Source of the DNA: Forficula auricularia
Taxonomy: Eukaryota > Arthropoda > Insecta > Dermaptera > Forficulidae
Length of the DNA stretch: 64,000 nucleotides
Assembly (NCBI GenBank): GCA_024734495.1
Contig: JALMQS010000852.1
Coordinates: 1,240,001-1,304,000 of the forward strand
Direction of reading: 5' to 3'
The notes beneath the pieces are model-generated. The model saw nothing but the letters and a program-made list of their open reading frames with translations. It was not told the origin of the DNA and ran no database searches. Shown one piece after another: positions 12,421-21,944 of the stretch. Within the stretch, counting starts at the first letter, position 1; each line of letters starts with the position of its first letter. The position numbers were made by a program, and so were the translations under genes.

Positions 12421-13560
12421 TTTATTTTAAATTCCACTAATAGATCATTACAAATATTGTTATACATTAGAATTTGCCAATTTAATTAATTAAAGGTATT
12501 TTTCTATAAAATAATTTATTAGAATATCAATTTCATTCTCTTAAAAAATCCGACAATTTGAAGGATCCTCTGGTAAAGATTATTATTTTTAATTGCAATT
12601 CCATTCAAAACTTTGTGGCCAGTGATATATCTTGATGATGGCCATAGCGGGTGTAAACGTTGGTAAAAATATAAATTAAGTTTTATTTCAATTTTATTTT
12701 ATTTTGGCTGAGATTAAAAATCGACCTTTTTACCTGAATTAAAAATTAAAAATAATATTAAAATATCGCTTTTAACTGAATCAAAAATATTATCGAGCAT
12801 CGCTTGGTGTTACAGATATTTAAAATCAACATAACGTGTAAATATGTTTAATGAGAAATGTGAGCCTGCTTAAGCTGATCCCAGGTGATCAAAATTTGCA
12901 GCAATCGTTGATAAGGCTACTTTCATCTCTTGCTGGTCTTATAACTCTCAGCTATGTGTATTATTTTCACAAAACTTGACATTTTCCGCCGATACACCAA
13001 CTAATGACCACTGTACACCAGTGTGCCGCGGCACCCACTTTGCGGAACACTGCCTTAGAGTATTAATTAATCAAGAGATTGTTTTAAACACAAGTTTCAG
13101 ATTTATAAAATAATTTACAAATACTTTTTAGATACTATTTCCTAAAGTGATACTTAAATAGCAAATAAATTTCAGACTTTACATTAAATTATATTTCAGT
13201 GACTATTCATGAATAGGATTAAGTTAAATTGGCCAATTCCTCCCAAATCGCGATTCTCAAACCGACCCCTATCAGCGCTAACCGTTTCTCTGTGGCTGGA
13301 TTTACGCTACTGAACACGGGTTAGCATTTTATTTTATTGAATGTCACATCCAGTCCAAAAACGAATAATTATATTTAAATAATTACTTATATTTAGCTAA
13401 ATACAAAGGGCTAAGGCCGCCCCTTACAATATAGTCAAGGTCGGACCAAGGCACGATTGAAACCCAGCAGGGGGCCCGCGCCTTACAAGATCATTTCTTT
13501 TAATAAAATGTCTGCTTTTGATTATACGTAGTTTTGACACTAAATAAATTAGGACTTAAG
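12421..13560. other. Intron of gene A: no gene seen, repeat fragments only
   Basis: This is AT-rich sequence. At 12625-12665 CTTGATGATGGCCATAGCGG followed by TGTAAACGTT looks like a decayed hammerhead core. At 12990-13055 a fragment ending GCGGCACCCACTTTGCGG and AACACTG matches, inverted, the one at 30420-30480 and resembles hAT ends. The rest is unassigned. Confidence 0.6.
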
Positions 13561-14695
13561 GGATTTTTCGGATTGTCACATGTCATTATATTATGACTAG
13601 AGACCGGATTTTTATGCAGCAAAAACTGCCAAAATATGCAGTTAAAAAGGCTGAAATATGCAAGTAATATGTTGAATACGTTGAAATTATCAATTATATG
13701 CAGTAAAAATTGGCAAAATAATTTTTTTATCCACCAAAAAATTAAAATTGAAGACAAAAAGACTATATTTTTGAAGAAGTGCTATGAAAGAAATAAAATG
13801 ACACCAAGTGTCAAATATCTACTTTAATTGAATAAAAAATTTCACAAAATTCTCATTATATTTAGTATATTAAAAAATCTTTAAACTCAAAGAAATAATA
13901 GGTGTTCTTGAATAAAATCAACATAATAAATATAATAATGTTTCAAAAAATGTGATCGAAAAAAATACAGGGGGGGGGGGGGTAGTTTTATTTCACAGGC
14001 ACGATTGTATTGTATTGCTTTTATTTTTTTATATTAACAAGCTTTTCTTATTGACGTAAAAATAATAAACTAATAAAATAATTCAAATATTTGTCCGGCT
14101 ATAATCTGATTAATTTACACAGACTTTTACAAAACACACGAACACTCAATGGCAAAAATGGGCTTTAGTTACCGAAGGCCATTAAAAAAAATAAAGAAAT
14201 AATTAAGTAACAAAGGATCTCAAAGTAATTAAAATTTGATTGTAATCGTGAATTATTTATGCTTACAAGTATTTTTCTAAATTTTCTTCAGATTAAATTG
14301 AAAGTTTTTGTGCCGAGGGTAGCAGAATTTTTATATGTATATTGAAGGAGACAATAAAAGAGTGTCTTTTGCTGTAAAAATTTATAATTCCAGCAGAAGA
14401 CACTCTTTTATTGTCTCCTTTAATATCTTCAGGTTATTATGTCTACGGTCACTTAAAATTGATTTATACGATGAAATGGAGGGCTCCACATCATCAGATG
14501 TAATGGGGGCAGATTTAAAGAAATATATATATTTCTTGATTTTTTTTTCTACTAAAATTTACTTTTTAAAAAATCCGTATTTGGCTCGAAATAGGCAATA
14601 TTTGACAAAAAAATCCTTCAAATATGCAATTTTATGCAATATTATTCAAATATGCAAAAATATGCAGTATAAAATTTAACCCACAGTATCCTAGA
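13561..14695. other. AT-rich intronic stretch with a hairpin-family fragment
   Basis: No convincing gene was seen. At 14310-14430 a short hairpin built from AGGAGACAATAAAAGAGTGT and its complement belongs to the foldback family found complete at 49241-49490 and 56519-56895. Poly-G lies at 13970-13982. TATGCA-containing motifs recur at 13613-13705 and 14620-14665. Confidence 0.5.
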
Positions 14696-14696
14696 T

Positions 14697-15000
14697 CAGG
14701 GGTCGGCAACCTGCGGCTCGCGAGCCACATGCGGTTATTTTGATGTGAAGATGCGGCTTTATTTTAAATCAAAAATCAAATTTATATATATCTAATCCTA
14801 ATCAAATACCATAATATTGAATTAAATATGTTAGTGGCTCTTTAAAAACTGGGAAATTTTGTAAATTGTAACTTTTGGCTTATTTATTACAAATACATGA
14901 GTATATCATCCAACTATGTAATTCAAACAACATAAAGATTGATTTATCTTATTTGCTATATCAATACTGTCTTTTTATAAATACCAAATTTTTGTTTCTA
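14697..15000. mobile_element. hAT-type terminal fragment
   Basis: CAGGGGTCGGCAACCTGCGG followed by CTCGCGAGCC is the widely seen end type of hAT-derived repeats. No matching opposite terminus was found, so limits to the right are uncertain. The next exon of gene A starts at 15026. Confidence 0.5.
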
Positions 15001-15025
15001 ATTTTAAACTAATTATAATTTTCAG

Positions 15026-15266
15026 ACAGACGAAATTGATTTGAAAGAAGCTGAGAGCTTCGAGAGTATGCAAAGAAAAAACAACGTTGATGTTAAACAA
15101 TATAAATATTTGAAATCTGAAATAAAGACGATGGATAGCAAAATGCATAAAATGGCATATGAAACTCACACTCTAATTTCTCGTTTCCCAAATTCCATGT
15201 CAAATATATCTGGTATATTTGAGGCTACGGGAGAAAATGAAATGCAGCTGGACGGATTCAAAAATG
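15026..15266 (+). CDS. Gene A exon A3 (longest exon visible)
   Basis: The acceptor ATTTTCAG precedes ACAGACGAA and the donor is AATG|GTATTA. The 241-nt exon is open in phase 0 and leaves in phase 1. It starts TDEIDLKEAESFESMQRKNN, continues with a Lys/Glu-rich helix, then has RFPNSMSNISGIFEATGEN, which looks like a break in the coiled coil. The downstream intron resembles those after exons A1 and A2. The product was not recognised. Confidence 0.7.
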
Positions 15267-15344
15267 GTATTATTCTCTCTCTTTCGTTAAAAATATAATC
15301 TCCCCTTTGAATAAGAATTAAATAAACAAATTACTTTTTTCTAG

Positions 15345-15433
15345 AATTATATTCTCTTCGTGAAACATCTGAAAATAAACTAAAATTGGAATCCCAGAAA
15401 AATGATAAGCTGCGAGAACAAATTTCACTTCAG
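15345..15433 (+). CDS. Gene A exon B3
   Basis: This 89-nt exon lies between TTTTTTCTAG and CAG|GTAAAA, from phase 1 to phase 0. It reads ELYSLRETSENKLKLESQK followed by NDKLREQISLQ, a typical coiled-coil stretch. It is the partner of A3 in the same A-B module layout. Confidence 0.7.
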
Positions 15434-15506
15434 GTAAAAATATTTTAGACATTTTATTTAATCATACATTATATTGGGGGGAATAATTAAACGTTTTCTC
15501 CAAAAG

Positions 15507-15531
15507 TTGAAAATGATTGATGAAAAATTCG
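15507..15531 (+). CDS. Possible 25-nt microexon of gene A
   Basis: It lies between TTCTCCAAAAG and the strong donor G|GTAAAA and reads LKMIDEKF plus one base, from phase 0 to phase 1, as expected for the next A-type exon. Its size makes it tentative. The partner B-type exon is not visible: unrelated sequence follows from about 15545. Confidence 0.4.
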
Positions 15532-15742
15532 GTAAAAATACACTTTCCAAATCAACTGCGAATCCCGCATTCGGCGGGCATCTGGCTGGCCAGGGTTGCC
15601 CCTGACTTCAGGAAGTGGGTTCTAAAATATATTATTTAAAATTTCCTAATTTTAATAAATATTATTTGTTATGAACAATTAGTAGGTTTTAAAATTAATA
15701 AATCACGTCGGCGTCGACGCAAACCGACTATAATAAGTTTAT

Positions 15743-16044
15743 TAGAGAAGATTTATTAGTTGACATCAATTTGTGATTTCTATATGTTAAATCAAAGTTG
15801 TTAAGGCAACCTTAGATTGTCCATTACGTTTTTATATAATTAACAAGTTAAATTTATTATTAACAGAAAAAAGACAATGACCATCAAAAAGGATTGATCG
15901 CGACTCATTTGAACACAATAGAAAAAGATTGAGCTCGAACTCAAGAACAAGGTAATATAATTGTTTTTTTTTTTAATTAATTGAATTATATCCCCTGGGA
16001 TTTATTAGTTGAGATCCATTTGTGATTTCTATATGTTAAATATA
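15743..16044 (+). pseudogene. Decayed single copy of the 252-bp unit (exon 15867-15951)
   Basis: The intron and exon match the array unit but with many substitutions. The exon opens KKDNDHQKGLIATH; an extra A (GAAAAAGATT) then makes it 85 nt and brings TGA into frame. The donor GGTAATA is kept. The variant DNDH is shared with the first copy of array 2 at 17911, so this probably records the pre-expansion sequence. A retrotransposon starts in its downstream intron. Confidence 0.8.
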
Positions 16045-16181
16045 TAGAGGATGGAAAATCTTACATAGACACCCGGGATCCGAACCGAGTAGTCTCGGAT
16101 TCCTACCGACTAAAAACTCTCCTCTTTTCTCTTGCCCATTGTACTGGAACCGCTCTCGCATTACTTCAGTACAATGGCTGC

Positions 16182-16475
16182 CTAGCTCTTATCGGACTTC
16201 GTTTCTCTTTTTTCTAAAATGAGCCGCACCAGCGTATACGTCATTTGCCAGTGGGCTTCAGATTCCAGCAGGCCTATCATCAGGTTTGCTGCATCAAAAG
16301 GTTTCCCTGTTGAATTCGTATAGTCTCTTCGTAACAGCTCCCACCTCGTGCATGCGAACAGGGTGTGTTCTGCGTCATCCTCCTCGCCACAATAGAAACA
16401 ATAAGGAGAATCCGCTCTCTCCCGATCATATAGATATTTATTAAAACCACCATGCCCAGAGAGAGCTTGGGTCAA
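16182..16475 (-). pseudogene. C-terminal zinc knuckle part of the same retrotransposon ORF
   Basis: It reads TQALSGHGGFNKYLYDRE, then C-x2-C-x8-H-x4-C (CFYCGEEDDAEHTLFAC), the CCHC knuckle found after the RT in R1, Jockey and related clades. It ends at a stop before a 3' tail with a tRNA-like B-box (GGTTCGGATCC on the minus strand, near 16075). Upstream it is separated from the RT by one TGA and the nested insertion. Confidence 0.82.
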
Positions 16476-16803
16476 GAAATAGTCGACTTCCCCATGCTTT
16501 CTGTTGATCCATGGACTTAAGTCGGGGATGAGGCGCCTGGTCCAACGTCAATATTTTGCATTATTCCATTTGGTCTGCCATCTTGCTTCTAAGCGTTGTC
16601 TTGCTAATTTTTTACTGTCCCCGTAGTAGGTTTCTTTTCTTTCTTTAATCAGTAGTTCTATTGGTGGGATTCCCGCGATAACACCAATTGCATCATATGA
16701 TAAAGGAATTATTATTTAACGGGTTATAGTGGTGTTTCACAAAGAGGAAATAAAATTTAAAAAAATTAAAAAATCTTTTAAATTATTTTGGAGATTTTTT
16801 ATT

Positions 16804-16848
16804 TATCTCTATACATATTTCAGGCTATGAACCCTTCATCAGGAGGTT
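16804..16848 (-). ncRNA. Hammerhead-ribozyme-like motif (left arm)
   Basis: This is the mirror copy of the motif in the right arm. CTGATGA and GAAA are intact. The last C of stem II is replaced by T, which gives a G-U pair. Confidence 0.5.
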
Positions 16849-16892
16849 AAACAGAACACTGAATATAAAATTTTTTATATTCAGTGTTCTGT

Positions 16893-16940
16893 TTAACCTC
16901 CTGATGAAGGGTTCATAGCCCGAAATATGTATAGAGATAA
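16893..16940 (+). ncRNA. Hammerhead-ribozyme-like motif (right arm)
   Basis: In order: CCTC, CTGATGA (16901-16907), stem II GGG/CCC around TTCATAG, GAAA (16922-16925), a two-pair stem III (AT/AT with four-base loop) and cleavage triplet ATA (A at 16933), then GAG pairing with CTC to close stem I. Every core base of a type I hammerhead is present. The very short stem III matches what is described for Penelope-type hammerheads. Activity is not shown. Confidence 0.6.
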
Positions 16941-17057
16941 ATAAAAAATCTCCAAAATAATTTAAAAGATTTTTTTAATTTTTTTAAATTTTATTTCCTC
17001 TTTGTGAAACACCACTATAACCCGTTAAATAATAATTCCTTTGTATAATATGTTTCA

Positions 17058-17834
17058 CTATAAACCAACACCGCTTTCCCTAAACTTTATTGCATCATAT
17101 GATGTTGTCCTATATGCACAGCACACCCTTATACACATTTGCCTTTGGACCCTGGCTACTTTACTTAAGAGCTTTTTATTTTGGCATACTGGGTGCCACA
17201 CAGCAGCTGCATAAAGTATCTGGGAATGAGCTACGCTCGACAAGACTCTCCGCTTCGATGCTCTAGCTCCTCCAATATTTGGCATGAGTGACAATAAGGC
17301 AGTTACGGTTTTCTCTACCTTTGTCACCATTCTAATGACATGCTCACTAAAAGTTAATTTCGTATCGAGCCATACACCCAAGTACTTTAGGGCCTTAGTT
17401 GGGACGATCAGAGTTCCCTTCACGTCGAATTGTATGGGTAGGATTTTTCTTTTTGGGGTCAGAAGTATGGCTTCCGTTTTTTCAGGTGTCAGCTTTAAGT
17501 GTCTCGTCTCCATCCAGTTTGCAACACGCAGTAAACCTAAGTTAGCCTTACTCATCAGAAGGCTCTCACTTTCTGCCACCACAACCATAGCTACATCGTC
17601 CGCGAAACCGACCAATTCTATCTCCTTTGGCAGCTCCAAGTAGAAGAGCTCATCGTAAAGAATGTTCAACAGCGTCGGTCCCAGTACTGACCCCTGCGGA
17701 ACACCGCTATTTACCTTGTAAATTTTGGACTCTACTTCCGCTTCCACTATTACTTGTCTTTCTGAAAAATATGAAGCTATTAGACTGATGAAGCTTTCTT
17801 GGATCTCTCTCTTTCTCATTTCGTTTAGGATCAA
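17058..17834 (-). pseudogene. Reverse transcriptase domain, R1-like, 5'-truncated
   Basis: The 258-codon frame carries the polymerase motifs GVPQGS (residues 44-49) and FADD (77-80), then the thumb-like region KYLGVWLD. FADD replaces the commoner YADD, as often seen in the R1 group. The upstream RT fingers and the endonuclease are missing. The last codons (after SYDAI) come from the inserted palindrome, not the element. Confidence 0.85.
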
Positions 17835-17835
17835 T

Positions 17836-20743
17836 TGTGTTAAGGCAACCTTAGATTGTCCATTACGTTTTTATATAATTAATTAACAAGGTTAAATTTA
17901 TTATCAACAGGAAAAAGACAACGACCATCAAAAAGGATTGATCGCGACTCATTTGAACACAATAGAAAAGATTGAGCTCGAACTGCAAAAAAAGGTAATA
18001 TAATTGTTTTTTTTGAAATTACTTGAATTATATCCCCTGGGATTTATTAGTTGAAATCAATTTGTGATTTCTATATGTTAAATCAAGGTTGTTATGGCAA
18101 CCTTAGCTTTTCCATTACGATTTTATATAATTAATTAACAAGATTAAATTTATTATGAACAGAAAAAGAAACCGACGATCAAAAAGGATTGATCGCGACT
18201 CATTTGAACACAATAGAAAAGATTGAGCTCGAACTGCAAAAAAAGGTAATATAATTGTTTTTTTTGAAATTATTTGAATTATATCCCCTGGGATTTATTA
18301 GTTGAAATCAATTTGTGATTTCTATATGTTAAATCAAGGTTGTTATGGCAACCTTAGCTTTTCCATTACGATTTTATATAATTAATTAACAAGGTTAAAT
18401 TTATTATGAACAGAAAAAAGAAACCGACGATCAAAAAGGATTGATCGCGACTCATTTGAACACAATAGAAAAGATTGAGCTCGAACTGCAAAAAAAGGTA
18501 ATATAATTGTTTTTTTTGAAATTATTTGAATTATATCCCCTGGGATTTATTAGTTGAAATCAATTTGTGATTTCTATATGTTAAATCAAGGTTGTTATGG
18601 CAACCTTAGCTTTTCCATTACGATTTTATATAATTAATTAACAAGGTTAAATTTATTATGAACAGAAAAAAGAAACCGACGATCAAAAAGGATTGATCGC
18701 GACTCATTTGAACACAATAGAAAAGATTGAGCTCGAACTGCAAAAAAAGGTAATATAATTGTTTTTTTTGAAATTATTTGAATTATATCCCCTGGGATTT
18801 ATTAGTTGAAATCAATTTGTGATTTCTATATGTTAAATCAAGGTTGTTATGGCAACCTTAGCTTTTCCATTACGATTTTATATAATTAATTAACAAGATT
18901 AAATTTATTATGAACAGAAAAAAGAAACCGACGATCAAAAAGGATTGATCGCGACTCATTTGAACACAATAGAAAAGATTGAGCTCGAACTGCAAAAAAA
19001 GGTAATATAATTGTTTTTTTTGAAATTATTTGAATTATATCCCCTGGGATTTATTAGTTGAAATCAATTTGTGATTTCTATATGTTAAATCAAGGTTGTT
19101 ATGGCAACCTTAGCTTTTCCATTACGATTTTATATAATTAATTAACAAGATTAAATTTATTATGAACAGAAAAAAGAAACCGACGATCAAAAAGGATTGA
19201 TCGCGACTCATTTGAACACAATAGAAAAGATTGAGCTCGAACTGCAAAAAAAGGTAATATAATTGTTTTTTTTGAAATTATTTGAATTATATCCCCTGGG
19301 ATTTATTAGTTGAAATCAATTTGTGATTTCTATATGTTAAATCAAGGTTGTTATGGCAACCTTAGCTTTTCCATTACGATTTTATATAATTAATTAACAA
19401 GATTAAATTTATTATGAACAGAAAAAAGAAACCGACGATCAAAAAGGATTGATCGCGACTCATTTGAACACAATAGAAAAGATTGAGCTCGAACTGCAAA
19501 AAAAGGTAATATAATTGTTTTTTTTGAAATTATTTGAATTATATCCCCTGGGATTTATTAGTTGAAATCAATTTGTGATTTCTATATGTTAAATCAAGGT
19601 TGTTATGGCAACCTTAGCTTTTCCATTACGATTTTATATAATTAATTAACAAGATTAAATTTATTATGAACAGAAAAAGAAACCGACGATCAAAAAGGAT
19701 TGATCGCGACTCATTTGAACACAATAGAAAAGATTGAGCTCGAACTGCAAAAAAAGGTAATATAATTGTTTTTTTTGAAATTATTTGAATTATATCCCCT
19801 GGGATTTATTAGTTGAAATCAATTTGTGATTTCTATATGTTAAATCAAGGTTGTTATGGCAACCTTAGCTTTTCCATTACGATTTTATATAATTAATTAA
19901 CAAGATTAAATTTATTATGAACAGAAAAAAGAAACCGACGATCAAAAAGGATTGATCGCGACTCATTTGAACACAATAGAAAAGATTGAGCTCGAACTGC
20001 AAAAAAAGGTAATATAATTGTTTTTTTTGAAATTATTTGAATTATATCCCCTGGGATTTATTAGTTGAAATCAATTTGTGATTTCTATATGTTAAATCAA
20101 GGTTGTTATGGCAACCTTAGCTTTTCCATTACGATTTTATATAATTAATTAACAAGATTAAATTTATTATGAACAGAAAAAAGAAACCGACGATCAAAAA
20201 GGATTGATCGCGACTCATTTGAACACAATAGAAAAGATTGAGCTCGAACTGCAAAAAAAGGTAATATAATTGTTTTTTTTTAAATTATTTGAATTATATC
20301 CCCTGGGATTTATTAGTTGACATCAATTTGTGATTTCTATATGTTAAATCAAAGTTGTTATGGCAACCTTAGCTTTTCCATTACGATTTTATATAATTAA
20401 TTAACAAGATTAAATTTATTATGAACAGAAAAAGAAACCGACGATCAAAAAGGATTGATCGCGACTCATTTGAACACAATAGAAAAGATTGAGCTCGAAC
20501 TGCAAAAAAAGGTAATATAATTGTTTTTTTTTAATTATTTGAATTATATCCCCTGGGATTTATTAGTTGATATCAATTTGTCATTTCTATATGTTAAATC
20601 AAAGTTGTTAAGGCAACCTTAGCTTTTCCATTACGATTTTATATATAATTAATTAACAAGGTTAAATTTATTATGAACAGAAAAAACAAACCGACGATCA
20701 AAAAGGATTGATCGCGACTCATTTGAACACAATAGAAAAGATT
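17836..20743 (+). repeat. Tandem array 2: 12 units of ~252 bp, last one truncated
   Basis: Exon copies start at 17911, 18163, 18414, 18666, 18918, 19170, 19422, 19674, 19925, 20177, 20429 and 20681. Those at 18163, 19674 and 20429 have the five-A, 83-nt state. The last breaks off at 20743, inside the exon. The remaining eight are 84 nt and in frame. Edge units (first and last two) carry more substitutions than the middle. The array continues the one at the window start; the two are separated by single-copy exons, intronic repeats and an R1-like retrotransposon. Confidence 0.97.
17911..17994 (+). CDS. First exon copy of array 2, ancestral-looking variant
   Basis: This is an intact 84-nt phase-0 exon beginning EKDNDHQKGLIATHLNTIEK instead of KKETDDQKG. 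The DNDH variant is shared only with the decayed copy at 15867. The remaining residues equal the consensus. Confidence 0.7.
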
Positions 20744-20970
20744 TTTTAGGCCCGGGATGGAATGGATTATTTTTAATTCTATGTGAGAAGGTTGTTTTTT
20801 CAACATCTCGTGTATCGAATCTCACAGGGTAGGCTATTGGCCGAATTAGTCATTTTGGCACTCGGGTTCGATTCCCGAGGGGGGTAAAAACAACTTAGAA
20901 ATTTCGAGCCCCTAAGCAGATGTGGTTAATTAATGGTCATCTCCCCTCGGTCAAAAAATATAAAACTAAT
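20744..20970 (+). mobile_element. SINE-like sequence with tRNA B-box
   Basis: The array is cut by sequence containing CGGGTTCGATTCCCGAGG (near 20863), a perfect B-box inside a T-arm-like stem. Upstream TAGGCTATTGGCCG only weakly resembles an A-box. No cloverleaf closes, so it is not called a tRNA gene. Terminal limits are uncertain. Confidence 0.45.
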
Positions 20971-21069
20971 TATTAATTTAAAAAGGATATAAAAAGATAC
21001 TTACTTTATTTTCATTATTAAGACATTTTATGAAATACCTATATTTATATAAAAGTACAGAAAAAATCT

Positions 21070-21835
21070 GATGTAGCCATCTCTTAACCATACCTACACC
21101 TGGCCCCTCACTTTTATTGAATATTTAATTAAATAATTTACAATTATTTACGAAAGAACCCCATTTCTCTTAATTTGGGGTCCATTAGCAATTAATCAAA
21201 TATCTCCTTTTAATTATGATACTATTATATTAGAAATTTCATCTTTTCTTCAATTTTAGTTTGAAAAATTTTATTATTTGTTTTTTAACACTTCCTCTCC
21301 CCTTTGTTCACTATACTTTCACAAAGGGGCCTGGGATTTATATTAATATTATTTTAAACCCCTAATTTTCGCCTCCGAAAATATAATAACTATTATAGGT
21401 TCATTCTTTAGTATATTTCATTTTTCTTGTTTTTTATTTTGTTTTTTGTTTTTTATTTTAAAAATTTTAATTTTTTAACCCCTCCATAATTTTTTATACT
21501 ATTTCAACCAAAATCTAATCAGCTCTTAATCTCAATGTACCAAAACTGCATGTCAAATTTCGTTTCCATATTCATACTAGTTTTTGAGCTATAGCCTACA
21601 CAATATTTGGTAACATACTAACTAATTAACAGACATTTTGACAAAATAATTAATATCTTGTAAAATATCATTTTTTTGAGGTTCACTCAGTAGGGATTTT
21701 TTGTAGACCAAACGTTTCGCTCAATTTTTTATGAAAATTATTTCAGTTGTTTTTGTAGTATTGAAAAAAAGAGAACCAAAAAAACCATTTGCACTGCACC
21801 ATTACAATACTTGACCATACCCTGTATAGTAAACT
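21070..21835 (-). repeat. Family P repeat, inverted copy
   Basis: It carries the same blocks as 8801-9470 in reverse order, ending CTTGACCATACCCTGTATAG. Together with the direct copy at 21945 it forms a large imperfect inverted repeat. Confidence 0.7.
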
Positions 21836-21944
21836 AATAGGAGTATAACATACGTACTATATGAAATTTCAAAATTTGAATTCTTTTTTACTTTGATTTG
21901 CATTTTCCAAATCATTAATAAGATCTTTTGATTTCCATTTTATT

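Larger units (their letters stand above)
16702..17088. mobile_element. 387-bp foldback insertion with 15-bp target duplication
   Basis: Two arms of about 160 bp are nearly perfect reverse complements meeting near 16870. A short unpaired tail contains TGTTTCACTATAAACCAACA. Both sides carry ATTGCATCATATGAT (16687-16701 and 17089-17103). The arms carry hammerhead-like cores in opposite orientation. Related tails lie at 46748 and 57645, and a right-arm fragment at 61680-61770. A long target duplication and inverted structure suit a retroelement such as a Penelope-like remnant better than a cut-and-paste transposon; this is inference. Confidence 0.85.
16045..17835 (-). mobile_element. 5'-truncated R1-like non-LTR retrotransposon
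   Basis: The minus strand encodes the back half of a reverse transcriptase and the C-terminal Cys/His knuckle. It sits in an intron of the gene A array, opposite in direction. It is split by a nested 387-bp palindrome at 16702-17088. The reading frame resumes exactly after one copy of the 15-bp target duplication is removed, leaving one further in-frame TGA near 16555. Target duplications of the retrotransposon itself are unclear. Confidence 0.85.

Noticed and set aside
14335..14679. 114-codon plus-strand open frame
   Set aside because: Its first half is the hairpin of a foldback repeat and the rest is AT-rich with no family resemblance or splice support.
17284..17643. 119-codon plus-strand open frame
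   Set aside because: It is the antisense of the R1-like reverse transcriptase, whose motifs are on the minus strand.
20840..20885. Functional tRNA gene
   Set aside because: Only the B-box and T-arm are convincing; no closed acceptor stem or anticodon arm could be drawn. The same applies to 27320-27405 and 52929-53000.
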